From Gnetum montanum (Eukaryota > Streptophyta > Gnetopsida > Gnetales > Gnetaceae), in assembly GCA_015680685.1 (NCBI GenBank), contig MNCI01002989.1:793095-857094 (forward strand): a stretch of 64,000 nucleotides of DNA, in the 5' to 3' direction. The notes beneath the pieces are model-generated. The model was not told the origin of the DNA and did no database searches. It was given only the letters and a program-made list of their open reading frames with translations. Each line of letters begins with the position of its first letter. Position 1 is the stretch's first letter. A program made the translations under genes and the position numbers. Positions 45,280-57,015 of the stretch are shown here, piece by piece.

Positions 45280-45960
45280 TGGCTTGTTCTCTCATGGAAC
45301 ATTCGATTTTTAATTAACATGATTACAAATCAGTTATCACAGAAGATTATGATTAATAATGAAACTTAGTTCTTATGTTCTCTAAATGATTGATGAAGCC
45401 ATTTTAATTCAGTAAAAATATTTTTTGAGCCTTGAATTTAGATTTCATGGAAGAAAAAAAAACTATATTTTTTTGACCATCATGAGATGGTATTCCTGTG
45501 GTGTTTAATAAGAAAACAAGTGGTAGAATACTATGAAGATACATCATCATCATAGTTTGCATCTATATAGTCTTCCAAATCAACTTTTTAAAGGATAATT
45601 AAAATTCAATCCAGAATTAGTTGTATCTTTTAAGTATCTTAGTATATTGACAACTAAAGTCATTTGTATATTGGTTGATTTTTGATTGAATCTCGATAAT
45701 AAGTTCAATGAATATATAATATTTGGTCAAGTATTCATCAAATAAATTAGTTTTCTAATAAACTTTCAATACACCATGGGATAATAAATGGATTGAGAAT
45801 CATCTACCCATGGTATATTTCCTAAATCTAATGGTGTATAGCTTAATTTACAATCCATCGTACAAAATTATTTCAATAGATTCAAACCATACGTGGATCA
45901 ATGAATTATAAATTTTAAAATTGAAAAAATAGATAAGTAGACCTAGGTATGACATCTCAA
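45280..45960 (-). pseudogene. RNase H end of element D1
   Basis: Across stops the minus strand reads MSYLGL near 45940, the block after the copia RT. Further along come PLVFLLNTTGIPSHDGQKNIV and SSMKSKFKAQ, the decayed form of the copia RNase H block (S..G..F...G..SW.S.KQ..V..S..EAEY.A). It is not functional. Confidence 0.65.
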
Positions 45961-46116
45961 ATTTTATTTTCAACTAACTTTTAACTTGATTAATCAACTG
46001 ATTATTCTTCTTAGTTATTACAATATCATCAACATATAGTACCATTATTACTATCCTCCATGAGTTTTTTATTTCTATAACGTAAATTATAGCATCTACA
46101 TTTAATTATTTGAATA

Positions 46117-46121
46117 TGAAT
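46117..46121. repeat. Target duplication TGAAT (left)
   Basis: TGAAT at 46117-46121 is repeated at 46964-46968, flanking the solo LTR exactly. Confidence 0.9.
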
Positions 46122-46963
46122 TGATGAGTCATGAATTGTTGGCTATGATATCGCACCCATGATATCGCGTACACGATATCATGTACGTGATATCATAGCC
46201 TGTCTCCTCATCTATAAATAAGAGGTAGATAAATTTGATAGGAGTTTAGAGAGTTTTTAGAAGTTTTTAAGTCTTGAAGTTTTAAGTTTTTAGTAGTTTC
46301 CTCTGAACCCTTTTCTCCCAGTGCATGCCCACAGTGTGATGATTGTAATTGTACGACATCCTTATTCGAGTGTGACGTCCTTGGACATGCACATGACCAG
46401 CAATAAAGATCGAGATTACTTCATCATTGCAGCATCCACTTAGCTTATTTATTTATTTATTTAATTGTCATTGTTATTTACTACTTTCTTAATTAATATC
46501 TCTCTACCCTTATCTCCTAGTAACACAGAATGAGTACGACTTAATCACAAGCATTTAAGTGTGACTACTTGGTAACCTAGTACTTTACCTAGGCCATGCA
46601 TTTGGTAATCCCAGCAGTAGTCATGCACAAGGTCCAAGATGTGTACGGATGATTAAGGAACGGATGCTCATCGCACTTAGGTTAGTTTATATTCTCTCTC
46701 ACCCATTCTCTCTCCTAGTTTAGTTGATATTATTTACTATCATCCCCAGGAGTAGCATTAGTGTAGGAACACATCATACACCTCACTCTGGACTAAACCA
46801 TATGTGACAAAGCTAATACTAGTCCAGGTGGGAAGACAATGAACTGTGATCTACGAGTAACCGTCTGGATACCACAACTAGTCCATCTATGGAGTTCGAC
46901 TGGATCATGCGTGAAACAATCGTATTCGTATGGTTGAGTGTAGGGGTACCTCACCACTCATCA
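46122..46963 (+). mobile_element. Solo LTR of the Athila-like family
   Basis: The 842-bp LTR runs from TGATGAGTCATG to CACTCATCA and is flanked by perfect TGAAT copies. It matches the LTRs of elements B and A (reverse complement) and C. It has a TATA box TATAAATA at 46213-46220 and an inverted-repeat block at 46141-46200 just before it. It is inserted in the RT of element D1 in the opposite orientation to that element. Confidence 0.9.
46141..46200. repeat. 60-bp inverted repeat upstream of the LTR TATA box
   Basis: The block begins GGCTATGATATC and ends GATATCATAGCC, perfect complements, with further GATATC copies inside (CGATATC and CATGATATCGCG). The arms can pair as a long hairpin ending 12 bp before the TATA box. 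Confidence 0.9.
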
Positions 46964-47639
46964 TGAATTAAATAAAAATTCATCAAACTTGATGTATCAT
47001 TCTTGGGAAACTTGTTTTAATCCATAAAGAGACTTTTTTAGTATGTAGATATGACTAAAGATCATAGAGTCCATAAAGCCTATAGGTTAATACATAAAGA
47101 TTTTTTTGTATAGATCTCCATTTAAGAAAGAAGATTTAACATCAAGTTGATATAGCTTCTAACCATAAGAAGTAGATAAGAATAAACTACACTGTATAGT
47201 TCATTGCTTTATGGTAGGTGCAAATGTCTTCTTATAATTGATATCTTTTATCTATACAAAATCTCTTATAACTAGTTGAGTCTTATATTTATTAACCATG
47301 TTATTAGGTTTCTTATTTATATGAAAAGTCGATTGACTTGTTAATATTTTCATTTCTGGTGAACTCTTCACCAGTTTCCATGTATTATTTTTCATTAATA
47401 TATTATATTCTGGCTTCATTGCATCATACTAATCTTTATTTTAGATAGCCTCCTTCATACTCATGGATTGAATTATATCAAATATCATTTATAAATTAAT
47501 CAAATTAGAATTATTTTTTGTAATAAATATTTTCCCACTTCTAAGTATTTTCATTAGCATGTATTTACATATTCCAAATTTACTAGTTGTAGGTATTTTA
47601 ATTGATTTTTAAACTATTGTGGTTATTGGTATATAGAAG

Positions 47640-48660
47640 AATTCTTGGGATTAGAGTTCTTATTTGTACTAGCTTCTATATCATCATCTTCCTACAAGGA
47701 CAAAAATGATCATGGCTCAATCTTTGGTTTTTTGTGGATCATCGTAGGAACAATAGGAAGTCTTTGACTTACAATGTTATCTAACTTTTAAAGTAATTTA
47801 TCAAATAATATACCATGAGATTCTAAAATTTTTTGATCTTTGATATCATAGACTTGGTAGGTCTTGTGATTTAAACAATAATTGATAAACAATTCCATCA
47901 TGACCTTGGATCCAACTTAGCATGGTGTTCTTGTGGAACATAAACATAACATGATTTTTCAAATGGATGAAGATGAGATGTTAACACATGCTTAAGATAA
48001 GATAATTTTTCAATTGGAGTGGTTTATTTCAATGTTGTAGTTAGAATACTATTAATAATGTGAACAACATTGTATGTGGCTTCTATTCATAATAGTTTTG
48101 GTACTTGCATGATACATCTTATCATCTTTGTTATTGATCTATTCTTTTTTTTTGTAATACCATTATGTTACGGTATATATGGTAACATGAATACTTGTTT
48201 TATACCATTATTAATATAGTAGATTTTAAACTCATTTGAAGCATACTCACTACTACTATTAGATCTTAGGATTTTTATTTTTGTATTTTCTCTATTTTAG
48301 TCCTCATTTTAAAATGCTTTCTCCAACACTTGTGATTTATGTATTAGATCATAAAGTCATCTTGTTCAATAAAATCTTCGACAAAGATTATAAATATCTT
48401 TTATTTCTTGTACCTTGTGGTGAAATGGATTACATACATTTGAATGTATAATTTTAAGTAGTCTTAATGTTTTTATTTAATGATGTCGTGAAAAGGGTAG
48501 ATGATGCATCTTTTCAATCTTACATGATTTATAATCTACTCTTGATTATCATTAAATTTAAGAATTTCATGATAAAATTATTGCATTTTCTTTAAGGTTT
48601 TAACATTCACATGCTGAAAGCTTAAATGATACTTATTTAGTGAATCTTGATTGGATGTCA
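47640..48660 (-). pseudogene. Integrase and gag-pre-integrase of element D1
   Basis: At 48578-48660 the end of the open frame, KYHLSFQHVNVKTLKKMQ, matches the gag-pre-integrase block (usual LWH.RLGH.N...L..M). Integrase follows: KIKILRSNSSSEYASNEF near 48260 (usual LR.D.G.EY.S..F, with the catalytic aspartate changed to asparagine), NNGIKQVFMLPYIP then HNGITKKKNRSI near 48150 (usual PQ.NG..ERKNR, with the glutamate changed), and HHAKLDPRS near 47920. It is decayed and inactive. Confidence 0.75.
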
Positions 48661-48999
48661 CATAGATTTCTTTTAACATGATGATACACAACTCTAAATA
48701 TACCATTTCACAATACATCATAGGCCAAAATATCACCAACATGATGTATAATGCAAGAAGAAGAACCATGGTAATTTTTATCAAATTGAATACTTAAACC
48801 ATCATTTTTTAATTGATATACTAAAACCAATGTCATGCAAAATTATTTATTATAATAAACATTTTTTAGTTTTAAAGTAGAAATTGTTAATTCCTCACTT
48901 TTTGTAATCCTTATTAAATGTCCATGTTCAATGTTTATGAAGTGCAGTTTTATTTTCTTCTTTATATTTGATAATATGAATAAATTGTTGGTCAAATGT

Positions 49000-49975
49000 C
49001 ATGAGGCACTAAAATTAATATGCACCTAATTGTTAGATGTATCATTACTATAATGAGGATATTGAAATTCATGATGGGATATTGAACCTACTCTTTTATA
49101 ACATTAGTAGATCCAAGATTTAGCTCAAGCTATTTATATTTTTCTTATTGAGTTTGTTATCCCTATTCTTAACAAATTTATTAGCCTATAATTTTATCAT
49201 GAACTTGGCCTTGGGATTATTTGAATTATCATAATAATGCTTAATATAATGACTATCAACTTTCTTTAAAAAATGACAATACCTCATTATTCTTTGTCTT
49301 TTTAAATCATTTTCTACCTTCACCACCATCACTAGAAACATTTCTTCTTAATCGGAAACATATGCATTCATCTTAGCTTTTTCTTCAAAGGATTTTACAC
49401 ATAACTCCACTATGGTCTATGTTCCTCCCTTACCTTTTACAACTTATCTAAAAATATGATATGATGATGGTAGTGCTCTCAATAAAAAACTTCACTATTT
49501 CATCTAACACATGAGCATTTAGTGCTTGGAGATTGACTTGTAATGCAAAAATATTCTGTACAAATATAGCAATGGATTCATCCTCTTTCAATATTAAGGA
49601 TTATAATTAATTTTATAGGTATACAATATTAGATTTATTTTTTACTTCAAAGGTTTCTTTAAGTATCTTCTACATTTTATATGTTGAATCTTGGTTTTTT
49701 TTCCAATTGTACAAGATCTTTGAACATGCTCAAGACTATCAAAATTTTTGCCATCTTGTTATTCTTGTTCATCATGGCACTTTTGACTAATGTTTCTTCT
49801 AGACCATTTCCTCAAAGTTGAAATCTCATCTAAAGCTTTTATATGTTTTTGTTTGATACATTTAATAGTCACCTTCAGAAAATGAGATGTAGTTTCTTAC
49901 CTTCATCTTGGCTATATAACGTATGTGCTGTTAATTGTTAGAAGTTACTTTTTAATTCCCAAGGTTTCTCATCAT
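49000..49975 (-). pseudogene. Gag remnant of element D1 with zinc knuckle
   Basis: On the minus strand near 49200-49330 the sequence CHFLKKVDSHYIKHYYDN is a broken form of a CX2CX4HX4C knuckle, with CHF-KK, H and the last cysteine changed to tyrosine. Upstream (49450-49900) the translation resembles the helical copia gag domain but is frameshifted. Confidence 0.55.
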
Positions 49976-50098
49976 CCTACATTAATACCATGTAAAATTT
50001 TTAGAATTTTGGATAAGTAAGCTTATAGCTAAATTAGATAAAAAAATAAAATCACACTATATATTTAATGTTTATCAAGTAGTGATTACTTAAGATAT

Positions 50099-51204
50099 GT
50101 GAAATTGAAGATTGAGAACTTGTGAGGGGGAGGTGAAGGGGGTTAAATAAGTTCATGTCAAAAAATCAACAATTAGCATACCACAAAAGTTACATGGTTC
50201 TTCAACTTGGGTACCTTCACATTCAAAGTGTAGAATACTTACACATCTCTAGACTTTGTTGTTCAAAATGTTATTTTAAGGATACCAAAACCTATACAAG
50301 GAATTAATTACAATAGAACCTTAGGTCTAATAAGCTCTAAGAAATTCTAGGAATGATCTCTTTCAAGAGACTCATCCAACCCCTTGGGGTTTGATCCTTA
50401 GGTATTACAAAGTGTGTGTACATACTACATCTCAAGGTAAGGAGAAAGCATAGAATGAAAATAAGGAAGGACTGAAACTAACTTTTCTAATTCCTTTCTT
50501 GAAGCACAAAGTATATATAATGATTAGATGATGATAGATAATGATTGCTTTGCTGATGATTGACAATGATAATTACTTTGAGGGATTTATTAAAACTTGA
50601 ACCTACCCTATTTTTATAGATTATTTCCTCATTTAATCATTGAACCCCTAGTAACAATAAGGTAATGATCGATCATACGAGACATTTTCTATGAATCTTG
50701 GGATGTCTTATTGGGTTTCATCTTTAGGTAGGGAAGATGCCTTCATGGAAAAGTGGACATCTCCTATTAGAAGTAGATGTCTTATCTAGATTATAGACAT
50801 CTCCTATCAAAGATATTTGTAGGCATGCAAGGCATCTATGTTATGGTGTAGATGTATTCTTTGAAGAGTAGACATTTCTTGAAGATCATGCCTCAACTCA
50901 GTGTAGACATCTTCTTAAGGCTTCAAATGTCTTCTGTATACTAGTAGACTTTAAGTAAGACATTTCATGGAAGTGTAAGACATCTCATGTGGAAGGTAGA
51001 CATCTTCCAAGCTTGATAGATGTCTCCTATTCATGGGAATTTTATTGACTTGCTAAACAAGACTTCTTTGTATTTCCATGATAAATCAATGAGCTTATTC
51101 CATCTTGAATCCTTCTAAATATGACTTAATCAACTTATAAAACAAAAGATAAAGTATACATGTTTTTCATTTTACAAAGCTTTTTCACACCAAAAATATC
51201 AACA
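50099..51204 (-). mobile_element. 3' LTR of element D2 (Sirevirus-like copia)
   Basis: On the minus strand this 1106-bp LTR starts TGTTGATATTTTTGG and ends TTCACA at 50099. It aligns by eye with the reverse complement of the element E LTRs, with a common block near its 3' end: AAGGGGG, AATAAGTTC, ACATGGTTC and a CTAGACTTTGTTG / CCAGACATTGTTG pair. The polypurine tract AAAAAGGAAAATAT borders it at 51205-51218. The octamer array is at 50690-51030. Confidence 0.75.
50690..51030. repeat. AGACATCT/AGATGTCT array in the D2 LTR
   Basis: About ten exact or one-off octamers in both orientations, many preceded by GT (GTAGACATCT, GTAGATGTCT), lie in 340 bp. The flanking bases differ from those of the E and F arrays although the octamer is the same. 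Confidence 0.75.
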
Positions 51205-51673
51205 ATATTTTCCTTTTTGATGATGTTCAAAACTTAGAAAATGGATTAGAATTGAAAAATTATTGAAAGATATTTGAGACTTAAATCAATAAAAAATATG
51301 AAAATTGAAATTTATATGGTATTATAAATATAAAAAATGTATTATTGAATTAATTTAATACATGTAGAAAAAAGGGAAGGGATAGAATGAGATAAGGAAA
51401 AGCATTTAAAGCTCATTTGCATAGATCTCCAAGCATAAATTCCAAGCTTTGTCACTATCCATAAGTCATATAGAAACCACAAGAGTTGTCCAAAATAACT
51501 ATCCATAGTTACAAAAAATTAGTATCCCTAATAAAAAATGTGGCCATACATATCTATACAAAAATTGCCACTACATACATAAAAATGTCTAATTTACATA
51601 CATAAGCTAGTTCCCATGATCATATAAATACTAGCCACATAACTACTTTTCAAAAATCATCCAAAAGAGGTGA
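51205..51673 (-). other. 3' untranslated region of element D2
   Basis: The stretch between the polypurine tract and the stop of the third ORF shows no coding signal. Confidence 0.4.
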
Positions 51674-53326
51674 TTAGTCACTAAGCTTAGTATTGTCCTC
51701 TAAATTTGAAGTAGCACCAATATACTTATAAGGCTCTTCCTCATCATCATTAGTGTTGGCAATAGACTTGACAACTTACTCCACATCATCATCATCATCA
51801 TCTAATGGGATTTCAACTAGAGCATGTTTGGAATGGAGCTTTACCTAAAAATGGATGAGAATAGAAATACTAGCATGGAAGGAAGCTTTCCTAAATGAAT
51901 ATGGAGTGCCTTGGTACTCCTAAGTCTTAGGAATATCTAGCTCCCAATGAGCTGTAATATTAAAAATGCTATCCATGACCTATTGCTCTAAAGACTATAA
52001 AGCCTCATCAGGATGAAAGTATATGGAGAGTCTTCTTGATGACTCCTCCAAAAAAATTGGATCTTGAAATGTCAACTATATCCCATGAATGGAGTCCTCC
52101 TCATGCCTCCCCTAAGCATATGTTGGAGCTCTTGCAAGCTTCTTTGAGTCTGAAGCATTTCCAAAGTTATAAGCTCTAGATGATCCTACTATTGTTGAAG
52201 GTTGAATAAGATCTAAATCATCATCACTCTTTATCTAATGTGTAGTTATAATCTCCTAAAACTATGGAGCATCTACCATCAAGGAAGGAATACTTATTGA
52301 ATTAAGGAATTTGAGATGTTTAAGAGGTCCTTGTCAATCTTCCCAATAGCCTTGATAATGAAATAGAACATCTTCTTCACTAATTAACTAGCATGAGTAT
52401 CAATTGAATTGGATCTAAAATGTTATATAGGAACATGTCTAGAGGCTGGTGCATAAGAAGATGAAGGTCTTAGTAGCTTAGTGTGTGTAGAACCTAGCTT
52501 CTCAAAATACTCTCCTAATCTCCTCTTACCCTTGAGAATGAACAAGTCAATAATAAGGACACTTTCCTAGCATACAATGAGACTGATCAACAATGGATAG
52601 CCAAAGATGTGTAAGCATGTGTAAATCCACAATATGTCATGGTAGATAATGTGGCCTAAGTTGAGAGGCTACCTTATTAAAATGAAATATAGAAACAATG
52701 CCTAGGATGGAAGAAGATAGTTATAAATGCCATCACCAATGATTATTTTATGCAAGACAATTAGTGAAAGGATGGAAGCATCTTGAGATTTATTTTTCAA
52801 TGTGCCCATATACTATGCAAAGACATTTATTTCCTAAAATAAGATTCAAAAAATTCATCATGGAAAATTAGAATAATTTCATTGCTGAGTATATTATTAA
52901 ATGTATTAATGATAACGTGATATACTTAAGCACTTGTGCTACTTAACAAATCATTTACGATAGAGGAAGATACTTGAATCATAACTTCTTTGTCCATAGT
53001 AGTGAACATCCAAAAAAGAACATTAGTAATAACAACATTGTAAAATAACTCATGAATCAAAACATCTAGAATTCTAACATTCATTGTAATAAAAGTAACC
53101 TAGCCTAGAAACTTAAAGTATGCAAGTAAATGACATTGGTGTTCCTATCTACAACATAGACTATGCTTAGTGATGATAGATATGGACTTGTAATTTTCAA
53201 ACCTATGCTTAGTATCTAAAGATAGAAGATGAGGATGATAGGATCTTGACCTAGCTTTAGATGATCCCTTTTGGTCTTGGACTTATGTGAAAGATTGCAT
53301 GATGTTTCTTCCTTGTCTGACACCAT
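51674..53326 (-). pseudogene. ORF downstream of pol in copia element D2
   Basis: One frame of about 550 codons runs on the minus strand from the ATG at 53326 (MVSDKEETSCNLSHKSK) to the TAA at 51674, with in-frame stops, mostly TAG. It contains a hydrophobic, ordered middle (for example VTFITMNVRILDVLIHELFYNVVIT and DKEVMIQVSSSIVNDLLS) and an acidic C-terminus with DDDDDDVE and DDEEEPYKY. Sireviruses are known to carry an env-like ORF here, and the length fits. I cannot confirm a transmembrane helix or a known domain. Expected function is unknown. Confidence 0.55.
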
Positions 53327-53794
53327 GAATCTAAGCTCAAATAATTGGATGAAACAACTGAAACTAAGAGCCTTGGTCATCTATTAGAAGATATCTATGT
53401 AGATCAAGTTAAGAATGACACTTGATAAGGGTTAAAAAAGGATAATATAGAGCTCAAGGTTAGAAATGACATCTCCAAAAAAGTTTAAACATGTTGGATA
53501 GATGTCTTTTAATCAAAGTAGGCATCTTGGTTGAATTAGACTAAAAATAGAGTATTCATCTTTGGCTCAAAGTAGGTACCTCTAACATAGAAGAGCTAAA
53601 CTATCTAAGGATGGGACATCTTGAAAAATAGGAAGACATCTCTGCAAAATTGGAATTTTAGACATGAGAAGGGATATTTCAGAGTGATGAAATCAAGGAT
53701 AAATATGGAGCATTTTTGGGGTTAAGAATGCCTCATATTTAGAGCTGTCAATGAAATAATAAAACAAATAAAATGCACTAAAAGATAACCTAAA
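53327..53794 (-). other. Spacer between pol and the downstream ORF of D2
   Basis: No protein is readable. At 53468-53645 it contains several near copies of the octamer found in the LTRs (GACATCT, AGATGTCT, GGCATCT, AAGACATCT). Confidence 0.45.
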
Positions 53795-54640
53795 TTATCT
53801 TATCCTAAGGAAGAGAGGTTGTAGAACATGCCTTACTTTCATAATAGGACAAGGTTTTTTTCCCATATTTTTACATAATAATACAAGTATTCTTTCATCT
53901 AGAGGCTTGGCAAATGCATTAGCTAGTTGAACCTTTCTTCTAACATACTCAAGTTGAATGTGCCCAAGTTAAACATGATCCTTGATGAAATGATACCTGA
54001 TTTCAATGTGATTTGTCATAGAATGTTGAATTGGATTTTTTGTCATGTTTATGATACTACTATTATCATAGTAGATTGACATGTTAGATGCCTTAATACT
54101 AAGATTCTTGAATGTTTCTTTAATTTATAGTATTTGAGGACAACACCTACTAGCTAATATGTATTCAAGCTCTACTATAAAAAGATTTGTAGAGGTTTAT
54201 TTCTTTCTTGTCCAAGAAATAATACATCTTTTAATGAAAAAGTAGCTTCCACTCATGCTCCTTCTATCATTCGAGCATCCTACCCAATCTACAGCATAAT
54301 ACTTAGCAAGATCAAGTGTGGAGTTCTTTAGATATCAAAGTTCCAGTTTAGTAGTATCTTTTAAATAATGAAAAATCTATTTTATAGATTTTAAATGACA
54401 TTTCCTAAGATTATTTTGATATCTACCATATATGTATATACTAAGAGTTGTATTAGGCCTACTTACTATCAAATAAAGTAAACTACCAAGACTATGATTA
54501 GTTGTAGAAGATTCCAAGAACTGTTAGTTATATCTTACTTATCAAGTTTTAGTTATTGTTTTTCTATTTAATTTAAGAGATGAACATATTGATAGTAGGT
54601 TTCACTCAAGGATTTAGACCTTGAAAGTCATAACATTCTT
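53795..54640 (-). pseudogene. RT end and RNase H of copia element D2
   Basis: The minus strand shows SLVYLIVSRPN and HYLKDTT (connection after the RT), then AVDWVGCSNDRRSMSGSYFF, FIVELEYILASRCC, IYYDNSSIINMTKNPIQH, TNHIEIRYHFI, and LEYVRRKVQLANAFAKPLDE. This order is diagnostic of Ty1/copia RNase H; the usual DADWAGC, TAEAEY, CDN and TKPL forms are each changed by a few residues. Sequence beyond 54640 is unrelated, so the rest of RT, integrase and gag of D2 are missing. Confidence 0.85.
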
Positions 54641-57015
54641 ATGACGCTAGGTTTTGATGATAAATGATCATGACTTTAGGTTATGATACCCTCATGAAAT
54701 GGTTGTAGTTGAGATTTGCATAGGAATATAAGTTGTGTTTTAGTTGTGCCATGGTCACACTAGTAGCTATAAGATTTTTTTAATAATTCCTCAACTATAG
54801 TAGGGCTATGGTAGGATTATGACCTCAAAATAGATAATCAAAAGATGCAACATTCTTGCTATAAGATCATGCCAATTTCTGTCCATATTTTTTTCATAGA
54901 TTTAGATCACAAAGTGAGTTGTTGTGGATCCAATATTAGCTTGCAAAGATGACCAAGAAGTCATGTAAAATGCACCAAGGTCATAATCTAGCAAAAACTA
55001 AGAAATGCAAGGGAAGCATGAGTCATGCTAGGGTCATGACCAATGTAAGGGAAATAATAAATAATTACTATTGATCATAGTACAATGAATAGATGATTCA
55101 AGGACATAAGATAGACCAAGTAGGTCTTATATTTAACCTATGCATTGATGATGTTCATGGTGAAGGATTAGTTACTTTGTTATTTCTCACATGTAATGAT
55201 TATGTTTGTTATCATGGTTATGTTTATGAGCTAAATGAATGAGTTGGTTATGTGTTGATCTACTTTGTATATGGGCTTGATAAGATGTATAGTTAAGATT
55301 ATGATATAAGGTTATGAGGATTTATCATGTGGCTAGTTATTATGTTGTGGATATTATAAGCTATGTATGGGATGACACATGAAACACTAGTTGCTTATGA
55401 TCATTATTTAGATATGATGTGTCATGTTTTTAATGATATTAACAATTCATGTTTATGTGTTTGTGTTTATGTGGTAGTGAAGTTGACATGAGAGTATGGA
55501 CTAGTTAGTGATGTGACATCTTAGAAGAGTTGGAATAATTCCACTATGATGCATTAGTGAGGCTCCTATCTTAGGGATCAAGCAGAGAGTAGAAGAGTAA
55601 AGGTTGGGCCTATGACTGATATAAGATCTTGGGGCATTTTTTCATGCATAGTACTACCCTCTAAAAGGTTAGAGGTGTGGGGTTGTAGATAAGGTAGTAG
55701 GCACTAGTATTGGAATTGAATTAAGTAATTGCAAAATTAATAAAGGATATATAGAAAATTATAGTAACTTAAGTACTCATTCCCATTATATCATGCTTAT
55801 AGTAATTGTGGATGTGTTAGCTGCTACAAGGGCTAAGTGATTATGTTATGCACTGTGGAATTATGATTTCTTAGGATACTAGTTAGCATGTTACATGTTT
55901 GTATTTGTGATAGTATTTGATGTTATATAATAGATCCATGAATATGTTTTTTTATGTAGGTATGACTATAATAATTAGTCTTGATATGCTATTATGGTGC
56001 ATTATGCATGATGTTTAGGTGTTGATGAGGATAGCTAGTATGATAGGTTTTTTATATAAGGGTTTAGTACTATGGGTGGTGCATTTAATGTAATTATGAT
56101 TATTTGACATGATATGCTTAGTATTTTTTTAGATGCGTTAGCCTTATTGTAGGTTTCTCGGTATACCTCACACCTCTTCTTCAACATAACATTAAACTTC
56201 CTGTTCATAGAAGATGAGTAAATGCTTCCACTTAGTCTTGTATTGATTTCATTTATATGCAAGTGATAGATTTGAATAGGAGTCTAATGAGCCCCATGAA
56301 AATGATAGAGGACTTGGTTCATGTTATTATTTATATTCATATATATCTTTGTTAGTGAGATGAACTTATTTTTTGATGGTACTAGCTTAGATAGTTCATG
56401 AGCTATGATATTTTTGTATAGAACATATGATGTACATATTAATAGGATCTATGTTGGATGTATTGACTACTATTATGTGATATGCATACATATCTAATGG
56501 ATAGTTTGGTATCTATGCTTAATAGATGGCTTGATGATATGCTATTATGATGATGAACTATATCATGATATAAATTTATACTAGCATTGGTTAACTCTAT
56601 TATCCCATACTTTGGTCTAGTTTCACATGAGATTTTTATTGAGTGGTTTATGATTTTCACTATGTTTGTGCATTCCACTTATGTGTCTTATGTGCTTTGA
56701 CTCTAACATACATTACAATTTGGTTCATTTCTATGCTTGACTTGATTTGGATGGCAAGATGTTACATAGTAGCATTGAAGCTACTTACTTTGATTGAGAT
56801 AGGATGTGTGGTACTTACCTATGTGATTGTAGGTATAAAGTATGTTATGAAGGTAGAGATTAGGTGGTAGAGGTCATCCCACTAATAAGAATCATGTATG
56901 TCTAAGTACATAGGCTAAGACAATGGTAGTTAGTTAGGGATAGTTAGTGAGTACAAGGCCAATGATGTATAGATGAACATTTTTTGGATAGATGATGCAT
57001 CTACTTCAAGAGTTT
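54641..57015 (+). other. Probable LTR and leader of Ty3 element H
   Basis: The 2.4 kb before the gag of H has no coding remnant, is AT-rich and lacks similarity to other LTRs here. Long LTRs are common in chromovirus-type elements, so an LTR is likely. I could not fix its TG start; a possible primer-site remnant, GTGGTAGAGGTC, lies near 56863. Confidence 0.3.

Larger units (their letters stand above)
45960..47440 (-). pseudogene. Reverse transcriptase of element D1, split by a solo LTR
   Basis: The N-terminal half (46980-47440) shows MKPEYNILMKNNTWKLV, then a KTQLVIRDF block (usual KARLVA.G), TFAPTIKQ, QLDVKSSFLNGDL and SLYGLKQVSQE, all copia RT landmarks. The C-terminal half (45960-46121) has IVIMVLYVDDIVIT with the catalytic YVDD at about 46024-46050. 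The solo LTR with its target duplication sits between QE..KFDEF and the YVDD part. TAG and TAA stops are scattered. Confidence 0.8.
45047..50098 (-). mobile_element. Element D1, Ty1/copia retrotransposon interior
   Basis: The minus strand carries, from right to left, a possible primer site near 49976-49990, a gag zinc knuckle, the gag-pre-integrase block, integrase, RT and RNase H, in the copia order with integrase before RT. A probable polypurine tract lies at 45088-45104 (GGAGGATGTTAAA on the minus strand). Only about 40 bp of 3' LTR and about 105 bp of 5' LTR remain, because elements A and D2 abut it on either side. A solo LTR interrupts the RT at 46122-46963. Confidence 0.75.

Noticed and set aside
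46141-46200. GATATC repeats as a CRISPR-like array
   Set aside because: There are no regular unique spacers, and the block lies inside an LTR of a plant element.
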